Below are positions 1 through 5,876 of a stretch of DNA of 5,876 bases, piece by piece. Positions within the stretch are counted from its first letter, which is position 1. The number at the start of each line of letters is the position of its first letter. The stretch covers positions 7,896 to 13,771 of the forward strand of contig DBVX01000033.1 of NCBI GenBank assembly GCA_002308815.1, given 5' to 3'. The notes beneath the pieces were generated by a model. That model saw nothing but the letters and a program-made list of their open reading frames with translations. It did not search any database and was not told the origin of the DNA. Position numbers and translations under genes: made by a program. This DNA is from Bacteroidales bacterium UBA1253. GTDB taxonomy: Bacteria > Bacteroidota > Bacteroidia > Bacteroidales > Paludibacteraceae.

Positions 1-1263
1 AAATATGCCCAACTCGTTCTTAATGTGAAACCTTCCAATTCGGAAGCGTGGATCGAATGGTCATCATCCAATGAAAACGTTGCGGTGTTGGCAGGTGGCA
101 GCAGTTCCACATTTGTCCGCTCCGTAAAAGGCGTATATGAGGGAACAGCCACCATTACCGCCAAAGTGAAAGGCGACAATTCTAAATCTGCCTCCTGTGT
201 GGTAAAGGTTTACAACGTGGCTGCATCTGACATCAAGTTCGCATGTGAAAAGGCTGATTCTGCATATATTTCAGGCGACGTGGTAACGCTCCTGCCGATG
301 CAGTCAATCACGCTTACCCCGATTGTGTTGCCCGAAACAGCCAGTTTCCGCACAGTAACTTGGGCATCCGACGATGAGACCGTCGCTACTGCGAATGAAA
401 GAGGGAAGATAACAGCTTTAAGCGTGGGAACAACCGCTATTACTGTAACCGACTACCTCGGAATGGTAACCAAAACGCTTACGGTGAATGTCAATTCTAT
501 TCCTGTAGAAGATCTTAAAGTTTTTGTTCCTGCATCATTCAAAGCTCTGGAAGGTGAAACGGATTATGACATTTCACGTGCATACGCCATCCGTCCCGCT
601 ATTGCCTCCAATACCAATGTCGTGGTTACCAGCTCCGACCTTAATGTGGTTCGGGTGGTCAATCAGGATACTATCCATACGGTAGCCCCTGGAACAGCCA
701 CCATTACCATCACAACCGAAGACGGCGGAAAAACCGGCTCGTTTGAGGTTACGGTTGTTCGTACCGAAATAGGCGGCTTTAAGTTGGATGTCGATACTAT
801 TCGTCTTAACGTAGGTAATAAATTCAATATCCCTTACACCTTCACGCCTGCCAATGCCACCGACAAGCAGATTGTCAGTTCAAGCAGCGATCCGACAGTA
901 GTCGAAATCATCGATGGTAATGTTGTCAGAGCTCTGAAAGCTGGTAAATCGGTGGTTACAATTTCAGCAGGTGAGGGCAAATATGAGGATTCCGTAGTAG
1001 TATTGGTGCAAGTGGCTGTGCAAAGCATCACTTGCAACGAGGCTGTCAAGACCTTGAACGTAGGTGAGGAGTACGACATAGCCTATACTATTCTTCCTTC
1101 TGATGCAACCAATAAGAATCTGACAGTTTCCATAGCTGACAATAGTATTCTTGAATTGTTGAGCGGAACGAAAGTGAAGGCTTTGCAAAAAGGGAAAACC
1201 GTGGTTACACTGACTACCGAAGACGGTAATCAATCAGATGACATTATCATCAAGGTTGAGTAA
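1..1263 (+). CDS. Bacterial Ig-like (BIG_2-type) repeat protein, 3' part only
   Basis: The frame is open from base 1 and stops with TAA at 1261-1263, giving 420 residues; the true start lies upstream, so the GTG at 25 is not taken as a start. About five tandem beta-rich modules of 75-95 residues are visible (roughly 1-72, 73-168, 170-258, 259-340 and 341-420). Each ends in the BIG_2 pattern of a small residue or Gly followed by alternating Thr/Val/Ile: EGTATITAKV, VGTTAITVTD, PGTATITITT, AGKSVVTISA and KGKTVVTLTT. Most also carry a W/S-S-D/N-x-x-V segment such as WASDDETVA. Modules 4 and 5 are the most alike, both opening with LNVG and sharing an ALxxGK turn. Such arrays in Bacteroidetes usually sit in secreted or surface-anchored proteins and act as spacers or adhesive/glycan-binding stalks. 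No catalytic domain, membrane segment or clear C-terminal sorting domain is visible in this part; an N-terminal signal would be outside the window. The specific role is unknown. Confidence 0.88.
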   Translation, partial: KYAQLVLNVKPSNSEAWIEWSSSNENVAVLAGGSSSTFVRSVKGVYEGTATITAKVKGDNSKSASCVVKVYNVAASDIKFACEKADSAYISGDVVTLLPMQSITLTPIVLPETASFRTVTWASDDETVATANERGKITALSVGTTAITVTDYLGMVTKTLTVNVNSIPVEDLKVFVPASFKALEGETDYDISRAYAIRPAIASNTNVVVTSSDLNVVRVVNQDTIHTVAPGTATITITTEDGGKTGSFEVTVVRTEIGGFKLDVDTIRLNVGNKFNIPYTFTPANATDKQIVSSSSDPTVVEIIDGNVVRALKAGKSVVTISAGEGKYEDSVVVLVQVAVQSITCNEAVKTLNVGEEYDIAYTILPSDATNKNLTVSIADNSILELLSGTKVKALQKGKTVVTLTTEDGNQSDDIIIKVE

Positions 1264-1285
1264 GTAGCATTATCTGCCCTTTTTC

Positions 1286-1337
1286 AGTCAGACAGATGTG
1301 AAAATTGAAGGCATCGGTATTCGCATTTTGTCTGATT
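1286..1337 (+). other. Imperfect RNA hairpin in the 3' region of the Ig-like gene
   Basis: The sequence 1288-1301 can pair with 1321-1335 as about 14 base pairs, starting with seven perfect pairs (TCAGACA with TGTCTGA), then including two G-U pairs and one bulged T at 1326; 1286-1287 may extend it. The loop (1302-1320) contains CATCGGT, which is repeated in the right arm of the downstream terminator. No T-tract follows, so it is not itself a typical intrinsic terminator. It may protect the mRNA 3' end or be a chance structure. Confidence 0.35.
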
Positions 1338-1346
1338 ATTTGATAA

Positions 1347-1395
1347 AACAAAACCGATGATTTTCTGATATGGAAATCATCGGTTTGTTGTTTTT
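1347..1395 (+). terminator. Intrinsic terminator after the Ig-like gene
   Basis: A perfect 13-bp inverted repeat, AAACCGATGATTT (1351-1363) and AAATCATCGGTTT (1374-1386), encloses a 10-nt loop. It is followed directly by GTTGTTTTT (1387-1395), a broken T-tract. Three more pairs are possible below the stem if A1350 bulges. It lies about 90 nt after the stop of the Ig-like gene and upstream of the ATPase promoter region, so it most likely ends the first transcript and insulates the next gene. Confidence 0.75.
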
Positions 1396-1400
1396 GAAGT

Positions 1401-1433
1401 ACCTTTCATAGACCTTTCATAGACCTTTCATAG
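1401..1433. repeat. Three perfect tandem copies of an 11-bp unit
   Basis: The unit ACCTTTCATAG occurs three times head to tail without mismatch (1401-1411, 1412-1422, 1423-1433), followed by CCTATTG, which partly echoes the unit. The 11-bp period is close to one turn of the DNA helix. The array lies just after the terminator and about 55 bp upstream of the putative -7 box of the ATPase gene. It could be a cluster of protein-binding sites or a slippage product; the sequence alone does not decide. Confidence 0.85.
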
Positions 1434-1471
1434 CCTATTGATTTTTGCAAAAAACAAGTAATATTAGCAGC

Positions 1472-1496
1472 TTGTCGCAATTTTATGTTATCTTTG
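1472..1496 (+). promoter_or_regulatory. Probable Bacteroidetes-type promoter for the ATPase gene
   Basis: TATCTTTG at 1489-1496 matches the Bacteroidetes -7 consensus TAnnTTTG exactly. It sits in a 13-base stretch (1488-1500, TTATCTTTGCCGC) identical to that around the promoter at 3380. The -33 element is poor: the only nearby TTG (1472-1474) is 14 nt away, shorter than the usual spacing of about 19. Transcription would start a few bases after 1500, leaving only a short leader before the ATG at 1516. Either a weaker or regulated promoter, possibly dependent on the 11-bp repeats upstream. Confidence 0.55.
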
Positions 1497-1515
1497 CCGC
1501 AAAATTTTGACAGTT

Positions 1516-3204
1516 ATGATGTTGGAAAATTCTTTACCCCGTATTCCGTTCGACATTCAGTCGTTTCAGAGAATTCGCACTGACAGTTATCTCTATGTGG
1601 ATAAATCGGATTTAATCTATGATTTGGCACATAGTGGCATTTATGTGTTTTTGTCCCGTCCGCGCCGCTTTGGCAAGTCGCTTCTTTGCGACACACTGCG
1701 CTGTTATTTTGAGGGGCGCAAGGAACTGTTCGAAGGGCTGAAGATAATGGAGTTGGAGAAGGACTGGACACACCATCCCGTCATCCGTCTGGATATGAGC
1801 GGCATTGACGGTACGGCACGCGGATTGGCTTCGCGCCTCAACGCTATGTTCGGCAACTACGAAGAACAATATGGCTTGGAACCGCTGACAGAGAACACCG
1901 AACCGGTTCTTTCTCCCAATTTCGGAGTCCGTTTTGAACGTATTATTATGGCGGCTTACAGGCAGAGCCAACAGCAGGTGGTGGTTCTTATTGATGAGTA
2001 CGACCGCCCTTTGCAACAAACTTGGCAAACGGACGAACATGAACGTACACGGCAGATTTATCGCAGCGTACTGGAAATGCTCAAGCCGCTTGGTGACTAC
2101 CTTCGTTTTGTGTTCCTGACGGGTATCACCAAGTTCACGCAACTGAGCCTGTTCTCGTCCATCAATAACCTCCGCAACATCAGTTTTGACGGTCGCTATG
2201 CCGCCCTGTGCGGCATAACCGATTCGGAGTTGCACACCGACTTGCATCCCTATATCGTGCAAATGGCTGAGGCACGCGGTTGGACAGTGGAGGAGACATA
2301 CTTCCGCCTGAAAGCCAACTACGACGGCTACCATTTCAGCGAAGATAATATGGTGGATATTTATAATCCTTTCAGTCTTCTCAATGCGTTAAGTGCGCAA
2401 CGAATACAAAATTTCTGGGCATCCTCGGGAGCGACTTCGCTCCTGCCGAAGTTTGTGCCTGATTTGGCAGAAAGGATCAGCGACTATTGTGATAATTACC
2501 GCATAGACCGTAATACATTGGAAACGTCAGACATAACCACTTCGGAATATGGTTTGTTTTTATTTCAGTCCGGCTACTTGACCATCAAGGACTCGACGGA
2601 GCGTAGTTACACATTGGGATTTCCAAACGCGGAAGTGCGCGACTCGCTCTATAATATGGTCTTACCATCGGTAATGATGCGCGATGTGAGTCAGATTCGC
2701 AACTTGCAGTTGGATTTGGCGGACGCTTTGGAAATTGGCGATGTTCCGGTTGCTTTTTCGTTGCTCAAGGCGCAGGTGGCGGATGTGCCGTACTCAAATA
2801 TCAAATATGCGGAGCGCGTGATGCATATAGAGGAGCGTTACCGCCTGATTATATCCATCATTCTTCGCGCCTTGGGCTTTCGTGTGGAGGTGGAGCGTAT
2901 GCAGGCGGGCGGCAGACCGGACATTGTCCTTTATACCCCCAAGTTCACCTATATTCTTGAACTCAAGACGGAGAGCAACGGCGGTTCCTTTACAGCAGAG
3001 CAACAGATTCTTGACCGCCGGTATTGTGCGCCCTTCCTGACGGGTGCGCATCAGTGCAAGCGGTCTGCGGATGCGTACCCGATGGTGTCGCCTGCTCCCC
3101 AAGTCATAGCCCTTGGTATAGGCATGAACGACGAAGGCAAAGGACTGATTGACTATAAGAGGGTTGAAACAGATGTAAAGGACGATACCAGTTTGTTGGG
3201 ATAA
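1516..3204 (+). CDS. AAA-ATPase-like protein with C-terminal PD-(D/E)XK nuclease-like domain
   Basis: 562 residues from ATG 1516. An in-frame TTG at 1507 lies too close to the expected transcription start to be preferred, and ATG 1519 is an equal alternative. The N-terminal block (LPRIPFDIQSF, then YVDKSDLI near residue 28) is characteristic of the AAA-ATPase_like family (PF09820 type). The Walker A region is SRPRRFGKS (47-55) and Walker B is VVVLIDEYD (155-163). FLTGITKF (200-207) is a likely sensor strand, followed by the family motif NYDGYHF (268-274) and YNPFSLLNAL. The C-terminal domain (DUF1703/PF08011 type) shows GGRPDIVL with D469, ELK with E482 and K484, and a Q-x5-Y motif (Q497...Y503), a complete PD-(D/E)XK core. 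Length and domain order are normal for the family. These proteins are often multicopy in gut Bacteroidetes and other anaerobes; their substrate is not established. The gene has its own promoter-like sequence and stands between terminators, so it looks like an independent, probably accessory unit. An intact ATPase and nuclease core argues against a decayed copy. Confidence 0.9.
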   Translation: MMLENSLPRIPFDIQSFQRIRTDSYLYVDKSDLIYDLAHSGIYVFLSRPRRFGKSLLCDTLRCYFEGRKELFEGLKIMELEKDWTHHPVIRLDMSGIDGTARGLASRLNAMFGNYEEQYGLEPLTENTEPVLSPNFGVRFERIIMAAYRQSQQQVVVLIDEYDRPLQQTWQTDEHERTRQIYRSVLEMLKPLGDYLRFVFLTGITKFTQLSLFSSINNLRNISFDGRYAALCGITDSELHTDLHPYIVQMAEARGWTVEETYFRLKANYDGYHFSEDNMVDIYNPFSLLNALSAQRIQNFWASSGATSLLPKFVPDLAERISDYCDNYRIDRNTLETSDITTSEYGLFLFQSGYLTIKDSTERSYTLGFPNAEVRDSLYNMVLPSVMMRDVSQIRNLQLDLADALEIGDVPVAFSLLKAQVADVPYSNIKYAERVMHIEERYRLIISIILRALGFRVEVERMQAGGRPDIVLYTPKFTYILELKTESNGGSFTAEQQILDRRYCAPFLTGAHQCKRSADAYPMVSPAPQVIALGIGMNDEGKGLIDYKRVETDVKDDTSLLG

Positions 3205-3243
3205 AGGTATCCATCCGAAATAGGTCGCATAGAGAGAATGAAG

Positions 3244-3282
3244 AAACAATCCCAAGAGGTTCTACTTCGCTTGAGATTGTTT
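3244..3282 (+). terminator. Possible terminator hairpin after the ATPase gene
   Basis: AAACAATCCCAAG (3244-3256) pairs with CTTGAGATTGTTT (3270-3282): 12 of 13 positions match, with one C-A mismatch and a 13-nt loop. It is 40 nt after the ATPase stop and upstream of the next promoter. The following T-run is broken (the right arm ends in TTT, and a TTTTT run appears only at 3297-3301), so termination may be weak. The rest of the 222-nt gap shows no gene or RNA that I recognise. Confidence 0.45.
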
Positions 3283-3356
3283 GTAATTGCATTTCCTTTT
3301 TCGCTGCCTATACGCCGCCTGTTTGAAGGGATACGATACTTTGCCCTCCATTAAAT

Positions 3357-3387
3357 TTTGCGCCGCAAAAAATTCGCATTATCTTTG
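3357..3387 (+). promoter_or_regulatory. Strong Bacteroidetes housekeeping promoter for the lolA-like/kdsC/gmd/fcl operon
   Basis: TTTG at 3357-3360, exactly 19 nt, then TATCTTTG at 3380-3387 match both boxes (-33 TTTG and -7 TAnnTTTG) of the Bacteroidetes primary sigma factor consensus with ideal spacing. Transcription should start near 3393-3397, leaving a leader of about 30 nt before the ATG at 3427. This placement rules out a start at the in-frame TTG 3358, which lies inside the -33 box. No other convincing promoter is seen further down to the window end, so the four genes downstream are probably co-transcribed from here. Confidence 0.8.
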
Positions 3388-3426
3388 CCGCCGTATAAAG
3401 AGCCTTATGGTAAAATTCTGACATTT

Positions 3427-3984
3427 ATGAAACTTCTTGTGATTTTTCTGACAGTTTTGTCATCGTTGTTCTCAACACTGGAAGAACACATACTGCAATC
3501 CGATTTCACCATTACAATAACCTCAAAGGACGCGCAGCCGATGACCTATGCCGGGAATTTCACCGTGCAGGGAGAAAAGTTCCTACTCCATGCTTTCGGT
3601 ATGGATGCAGCATACGATGGCGAGACTATGTATCTGTATCAGGAAGAAACGGACGAACTGACCCTCTCCCACCCCACTACCGAGGAACTGCACCAGACCA
3701 ATCCGCTGCTGTTCGCCAAAGCGTTGGCAGCATCGAGCAAAGTGACAGAGAAAGCAGCGGCGGACGGCAAGACGGTGCTGGTAACGCTCATACCCGAAGA
3801 CAAAACAACGGACATCGAACGTATGAACTTGCGCGTTAGGGTGCGGGACAATATGCCTATAATGATAGAGATAAAAGAGCATAACCGGACGAGTACGATG
3901 CGGCTTGGGAATCCCAAATTCATTGAGACAGCACCCGATTACAAAATTGAAAAGGAAGGAGCCTATGTCAATGACCTGCGATAA
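3427..3984 (+). CDS. LolA-like periplasmic lipoprotein-carrier family protein
   Basis: 185 residues from ATG 3427. The frame is open further upstream, but that part covers the promoter, and the ATG is followed by a good export signal: MKLLVIFLTVLSSLFS, a short hydrophobic segment with one Lys and no lipobox Cys, implying a soluble periplasmic product. The rest fits a LolA/LolB-type half-barrel: alternating strands SDFTITITS (25-33), YAGNFTVQGEKFLLHAFGM (41-59), a DGETMYLYQEETDELTL stretch (64-80) like the family's DGxxxWxY..x..V segment, a helix-forming NPLLFAKAL (92-100), and strands KTVLVTLIP and MPIMIEIKE. LolA family members carry lipoproteins from inner to outer membrane; Bacteroidetes have short divergent relatives of about 185-210 residues, and this length fits. 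First gene of the operon; its end overlaps the next gene by 20 bp. Family assignment is by overall pattern, so a divergent LolA-like paralogue with another cargo is possible. Confidence 0.75.
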   Translation: MKLLVIFLTVLSSLFSTLEEHILQSDFTITITSKDAQPMTYAGNFTVQGEKFLLHAFGMDAAYDGETMYLYQEETDELTLSHPTTEELHQTNPLLFAKALAASSKVTEKAAADGKTVLVTLIPEDKTTDIERMNLRVRVRDNMPIMIEIKEHNRTSTMRLGNPKFIETAPDYKIEKEGAYVNDLR

Positions 3985-4555
3985 CCTTGCGAAGATCAAA
4001 CTGTTCCTGACCGACGTGGACGGCTGTCTGACGGACGGCGGGATGTACTATTCGGCTTCGGGCGACGAACTGAAACGCTTCTGCGTATATGACGGTATGG
4101 GAATGGTACTGCTGCAAAAAGCAGGCATTCCATGCGGCATACTGACCTCCGAGACAACCGATATCGTGCTTCACCGCGCGCGTAAACTCCAACTGGACTT
4201 CCTCTATATGGGCGTAGGCAGGCAGAAAGACAAGACACCCGTTGTTGCGTATCATCCTGCCCTCGGAGAGGCTCAATCGCTTCCGTTTATGAGCAAGACG
4301 GATGCCTGCCGCAGGATATGCAGTGAGTCAGGTATCGGTCTGGACGAGGTGTGCTATATAGGCGATGACATCAATGATGCGGAGTTGCTTCAGGCAGCAG
4401 GTTATGCCGCTTGTCCCGGCACGGCTCTGGAGAGCATCAAAGCCATCCCCGGCATCCATATCCTGCAACGCGGCGGCGGAGCCGGTGCCATCCGCGAACT
4501 GTGCGATGAAATACTACAGGCACGGCAGAACGCAATGTGCCAAACGCAACCATAA
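3965..4555 (+). CDS. kdsC: KdsC-type HAD phosphatase (3-deoxy-D-manno-octulosonate 8-phosphate phosphatase-like)
   Basis: 196 residues from ATG 3965; AAGGAG at 3956-3961 is only 3 nt from this ATG but 9 nt from ATG 3971, so the shorter start is plausible. Upstream in-frame sequence belongs to the LolA-like gene in another frame. HAD motifs are complete: motif [10 protein letters not shown] with nucleophile D17 and D19; motif II ILTSE (T61/S62); motif III Lys, most likely K111 in [10 protein letters not shown]; motif [10 protein letters not shown] with D134, D135 and D138. [16 protein letters not shown] near the C-terminus matches the KdsC tail that reaches a neighbouring subunit's active site in the tetramer. 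The family removes phosphate from KDO-8-phosphate or related nonulosonate 9-phosphates for LPS or glycan synthesis. Odd: about 22-25 residues (roughly 86-110) are inserted just before motif III compared with ordinary KdsC, creating extra DK sites. Overlap with the LolA-like gene suggests translational coupling; gmd starts 13 nt later. The exact substrate (KDO, KDN or other sugar acid) cannot be told. Confidence 0.8.
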   Translation: MSMTCDNLAKIKLFLTDVDGCLTDGGMYYSASGDELKRFCVYDGMGMVLLQKAGIPCGILTSETTDIVLHRARKLQLDFLYMGVGRQKDKTPVVAYHPALGEAQSLPFMSKTDACRRICSESGIGLDEVCYIGDDINDAELLQAAGYAACPGTALESIKAIPGIHILQRGGGAGAIRELCDEILQARQNAMCQTQP

Positions 4556-4568
4556 GGACACCAGACCT

Positions 4569-5657
4569 ATGAAGAAAGCACTCATCACAGGCATTACCGG
4601 ACAGGACGGCAGCTATCTTGCCGAGTTTCTTTTGGGAAAAGACTACGAGGTACACGGAATCATCCGCCGCAGCAGTGTGGATTACCGCGAGCGCATCGCC
4701 CACCTTGAAGGTCTGCCTCATTTCCATCTTCACTACGGCGATATGGGCGACTCGATGAGTATCGTCAAAGTAATCAGTGCCGTGCAACCGGACGAGATAT
4801 ACAACCTTGCCGCGCAGAGTCACGTACAGGTCAGTTTCGACGCGCCGGAATTCACGTGTGACGTGGACGCGACTGGCGTACTGCGTATCCTTGAGGCAGT
4901 ACGGCAATGCGGGCTGACGCATACGTGCCGAATCTATCAGGCTTCCACAAGTGAGTTGTACGGCAAGGTAGAGGAGGTGCCGCAGTCAGAAACGACACCG
5001 TTCCACCCCTACAGTCCCTACGCTGTCGCCAAACTCTACGGCTATTGGATAGTACGCGAATACCGTGAGGCGTACAATATGTTCTGCTGCTCGGGCATCC
5101 TCTTCAACCACGAGAGCGAACGCAGGGGCGAAACATTTGTAACACGCAAGATTACGCTTGCCGCCGCCCGTATTGCGCAAGGCACACAGGACAAGCTCTA
5201 TCTGGGCAACCTCTCCTCACTCCGCGACTGGGGGTACGCCAAGGACTACGTGGAGTGCATGTGGCTGATTTTGCAGAACAAGCAGCCGGAAGACTTCGTG
5301 ATTGCGACAGGCGTGCAGCACTCGGTTCGGGAGTTCTGCCAGTTGGCTTTCCATTACGTGGGCATTGACCTGCGCTGGGAAGGCGAAGGCGAACAGGAAA
5401 AAGGCATAGACACAAAGACCGGACGCGTCTTGGTGGAGGTCAGTCCTGATTTCTACCGTCCGACGGATGTTGTCAATCTGTGGGGCGACCCGTCAAAAGC
5501 CAAACGCGAACTGGGCTGGAACCCATCGAAAACATCGTTTGAGGAATTGGTGCGCCTGATGGTAGAGTCGGACGTGCGAAAAGTGCGTGAGGAGACCATC
5601 CTCTCCCATTCCCGCGTCAATCTCGCCGAGTATCTGGAGAAAGGAATTGTGAAGTAG
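4569..5657 (+). CDS. gmd: GDP-mannose 4,6-dehydratase
   Basis: 362 residues, a normal length for Gmd. The ATG at 4569 is chosen because the Rossmann motif follows at once; the longer open frame upstream only reads through kdsC in another frame. AAGGA (4554-4558) lies 10 nt before it. Cytosolic extended short-chain dehydrogenase that converts GDP-D-mannose to GDP-4-keto-6-deoxy-D-mannose using bound NADP. Visible motifs: [10 protein letters not shown] (8-17) nucleotide binding; RRSS (33-36), typical for the NADP phosphate; YNLAAQSHV (78-86); QASTSELYG (124-132) with catalytic T127 and E129; SPYAVAK with Y151 and K155; [16 protein letters not shown] (180-195); [12 protein letters not shown] (217-228) GDP-sugar binding; and FYRPTDV (295-301). 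The [16 protein letters not shown] segment (33-48) follows the second Gmd branch rather than the E. coli-type SSFNTERVDHIY form, and the C-terminal insert of E. coli Gmd is absent. fcl follows after 10 nt, so the product is passed to GDP-fucose synthesis. Confidence 0.96.
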   Translation: MKKALITGITGQDGSYLAEFLLGKDYEVHGIIRRSSVDYRERIAHLEGLPHFHLHYGDMGDSMSIVKVISAVQPDEIYNLAAQSHVQVSFDAPEFTCDVDATGVLRILEAVRQCGLTHTCRIYQASTSELYGKVEEVPQSETTPFHPYSPYAVAKLYGYWIVREYREAYNMFCCSGILFNHESERRGETFVTRKITLAAARIAQGTQDKLYLGNLSSLRDWGYAKDYVECMWLILQNKQPEDFVIATGVQHSVREFCQLAFHYVGIDLRWEGEGEQEKGIDTKTGRVLVEVSPDFYRPTDVVNLWGDPSKAKRELGWNPSKTSFEELVRLMVESDVRKVREETILSHSRVNLAEYLEKGIVK

Positions 5658-5667
5658 CTGAAAACTT

Positions 5668-5876
5668 ATGGAAAAGAACAGCAAAATATATGTGGCAGGT
5701 CACCGGGGAATGGTGGGCAGTGCCATCGTACGCGAGTTGCAACGGCAAGGATACACCAACATCATCGTGCGTACCCACAAGGAATTGGACCTGACCCGAC
5801 AAGAGGCAGTAGAGCGTTTCTTTAAGGACGAGAAACCCGAATATGTGTTTCTCGCCGCCGCCAAGGTCGGCGGCAT
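5668..5876 (+). CDS. fcl: GDP-L-fucose synthase, 5' part only
   Basis: ATG 5668 opens a frame that runs off the right edge after 69 complete codons; the family is about 310-360 residues, so only the N-terminal fifth is seen. It shows the Rossmann motif [12 protein letters not shown] (9-20), with the GHRGMVGS signature of GDP-4-keto-6-deoxymannose 3,5-epimerase/4-reductase, then [14 protein letters not shown] (39-52) and [10 protein letters not shown] (61-70), the conserved strand-loop around the active-site pocket. The enzyme epimerises and reduces the Gmd product with NADPH to give GDP-L-fucose. The gap from gmd is 10 nt and the A-rich AAAACTT leader precedes the ATG, typical of Bacteroidetes operons. 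Catalytic S-Y-K residues lie beyond the window, so activity cannot be checked here. Also called wcaG in some genomes. Confidence 0.93.
   Translation, partial: MEKNSKIYVAGHRGMVGSAIVRELQRQGYTNIIVRTHKELDLTRQEAVERFFKDEKPEYVFLAAAKVGG

Noticed and set aside
1401..1433. CRISPR-like array
   Set aside because: The 11-bp units abut with no spacers and are far too short for CRISPR repeats; no cas genes are present.
1612..2334. Long (240-codon) open frame on the minus strand
   Set aside because: It lies wholly inside the ATPase gene on the opposite strand, has no recognisable domain, and its composition (many Cys, His, Gln) is that of a shadow frame.
1264..3356. Insertion sequence or transposon carrying the ATPase gene
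   Set aside because: No transposase, no terminal inverted repeats and no target-site duplication could be found around the gene; recent gain by another route remains possible.
3358..3426. N-terminal extension of the LolA-like protein from a TTG at 3358
   Set aside because: It would translate through the -33 and -7 boxes, upstream of the expected transcript start, and would bury the signal peptide that begins at ATG 3427.
3905..3964. 20-codon N-terminal extension of the KdsC-like protein
   Set aside because: It lies inside the LolA-like coding sequence, is rich in Lys/Pro without family similarity, and the HAD motif I is at the normal distance from ATG 3965 or 3971.
4365..4568. 68-codon N-terminal extension of Gmd
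   Set aside because: It overlaps the kdsC 3' end in another frame and shows no family similarity; the Rossmann motif expected at the Gmd N-terminus starts right after ATG 4569.

Overview
The window looks like chromosome from a Bacteroidales bacterium (Bacteroides/Prevotella-like). The evidence is a textbook Bacteroidetes housekeeping promoter at 3357-3387 (TTTG, 19 nt, TATCTTTG), a second copy of its -7 box at 1489-1496, mostly A-rich leaders, an AAA-ATPase-like/PD-(D/E)XK protein of a type common in gut Bacteroidetes, and a GDP-fucose pathway. Species cannot be named from sequence alone. All supported genes are on the + strand.

Left part (1-1263): the 3' end of a large surface-type protein made of tandem bacterial Ig-like (BIG_2-type) modules; its start lies outside the window. 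It is followed by a 252-nt gap holding two hairpins (the second a good intrinsic terminator), a perfect triple 11-bp tandem repeat and a promoter-like -7 box. Middle (1516-3204): a stand-alone 562-aa ATPase with a C-terminal PD-(D/E)XK nuclease-like domain, ending before an imperfect hairpin.

Right part (3357-5876): one apparent operon starting from the strong promoter: a LolA-like periplasmic protein, a KdsC-type HAD phosphatase whose start overlaps the end of the LolA-like gene, GDP-mannose 4,6-dehydratase (gmd) and the start of GDP-L-fucose synthase (fcl, cut by the window edge). Gmd converts GDP-mannose to GDP-4-keto-6-deoxymannose and Fcl converts that to GDP-L-fucose, the donor for fucosylated capsule, glycan or glycoprotein. 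The HAD enzyme probably makes another sugar-acid precursor or supports the same surface-glycan programme, and the LolA-like protein ties the operon to envelope assembly.

No clearly new multi-gene system is visible. The items most worth a second look are the roughly 22-25-residue insertion in the HAD phosphatase, the uncharacterised ATPase-nuclease with its repeat-bearing upstream region, the mutually exclusive RNA pairings after the Ig-like gene, and the unusual joining of a LolA-like gene to sugar-nucleotide genes.
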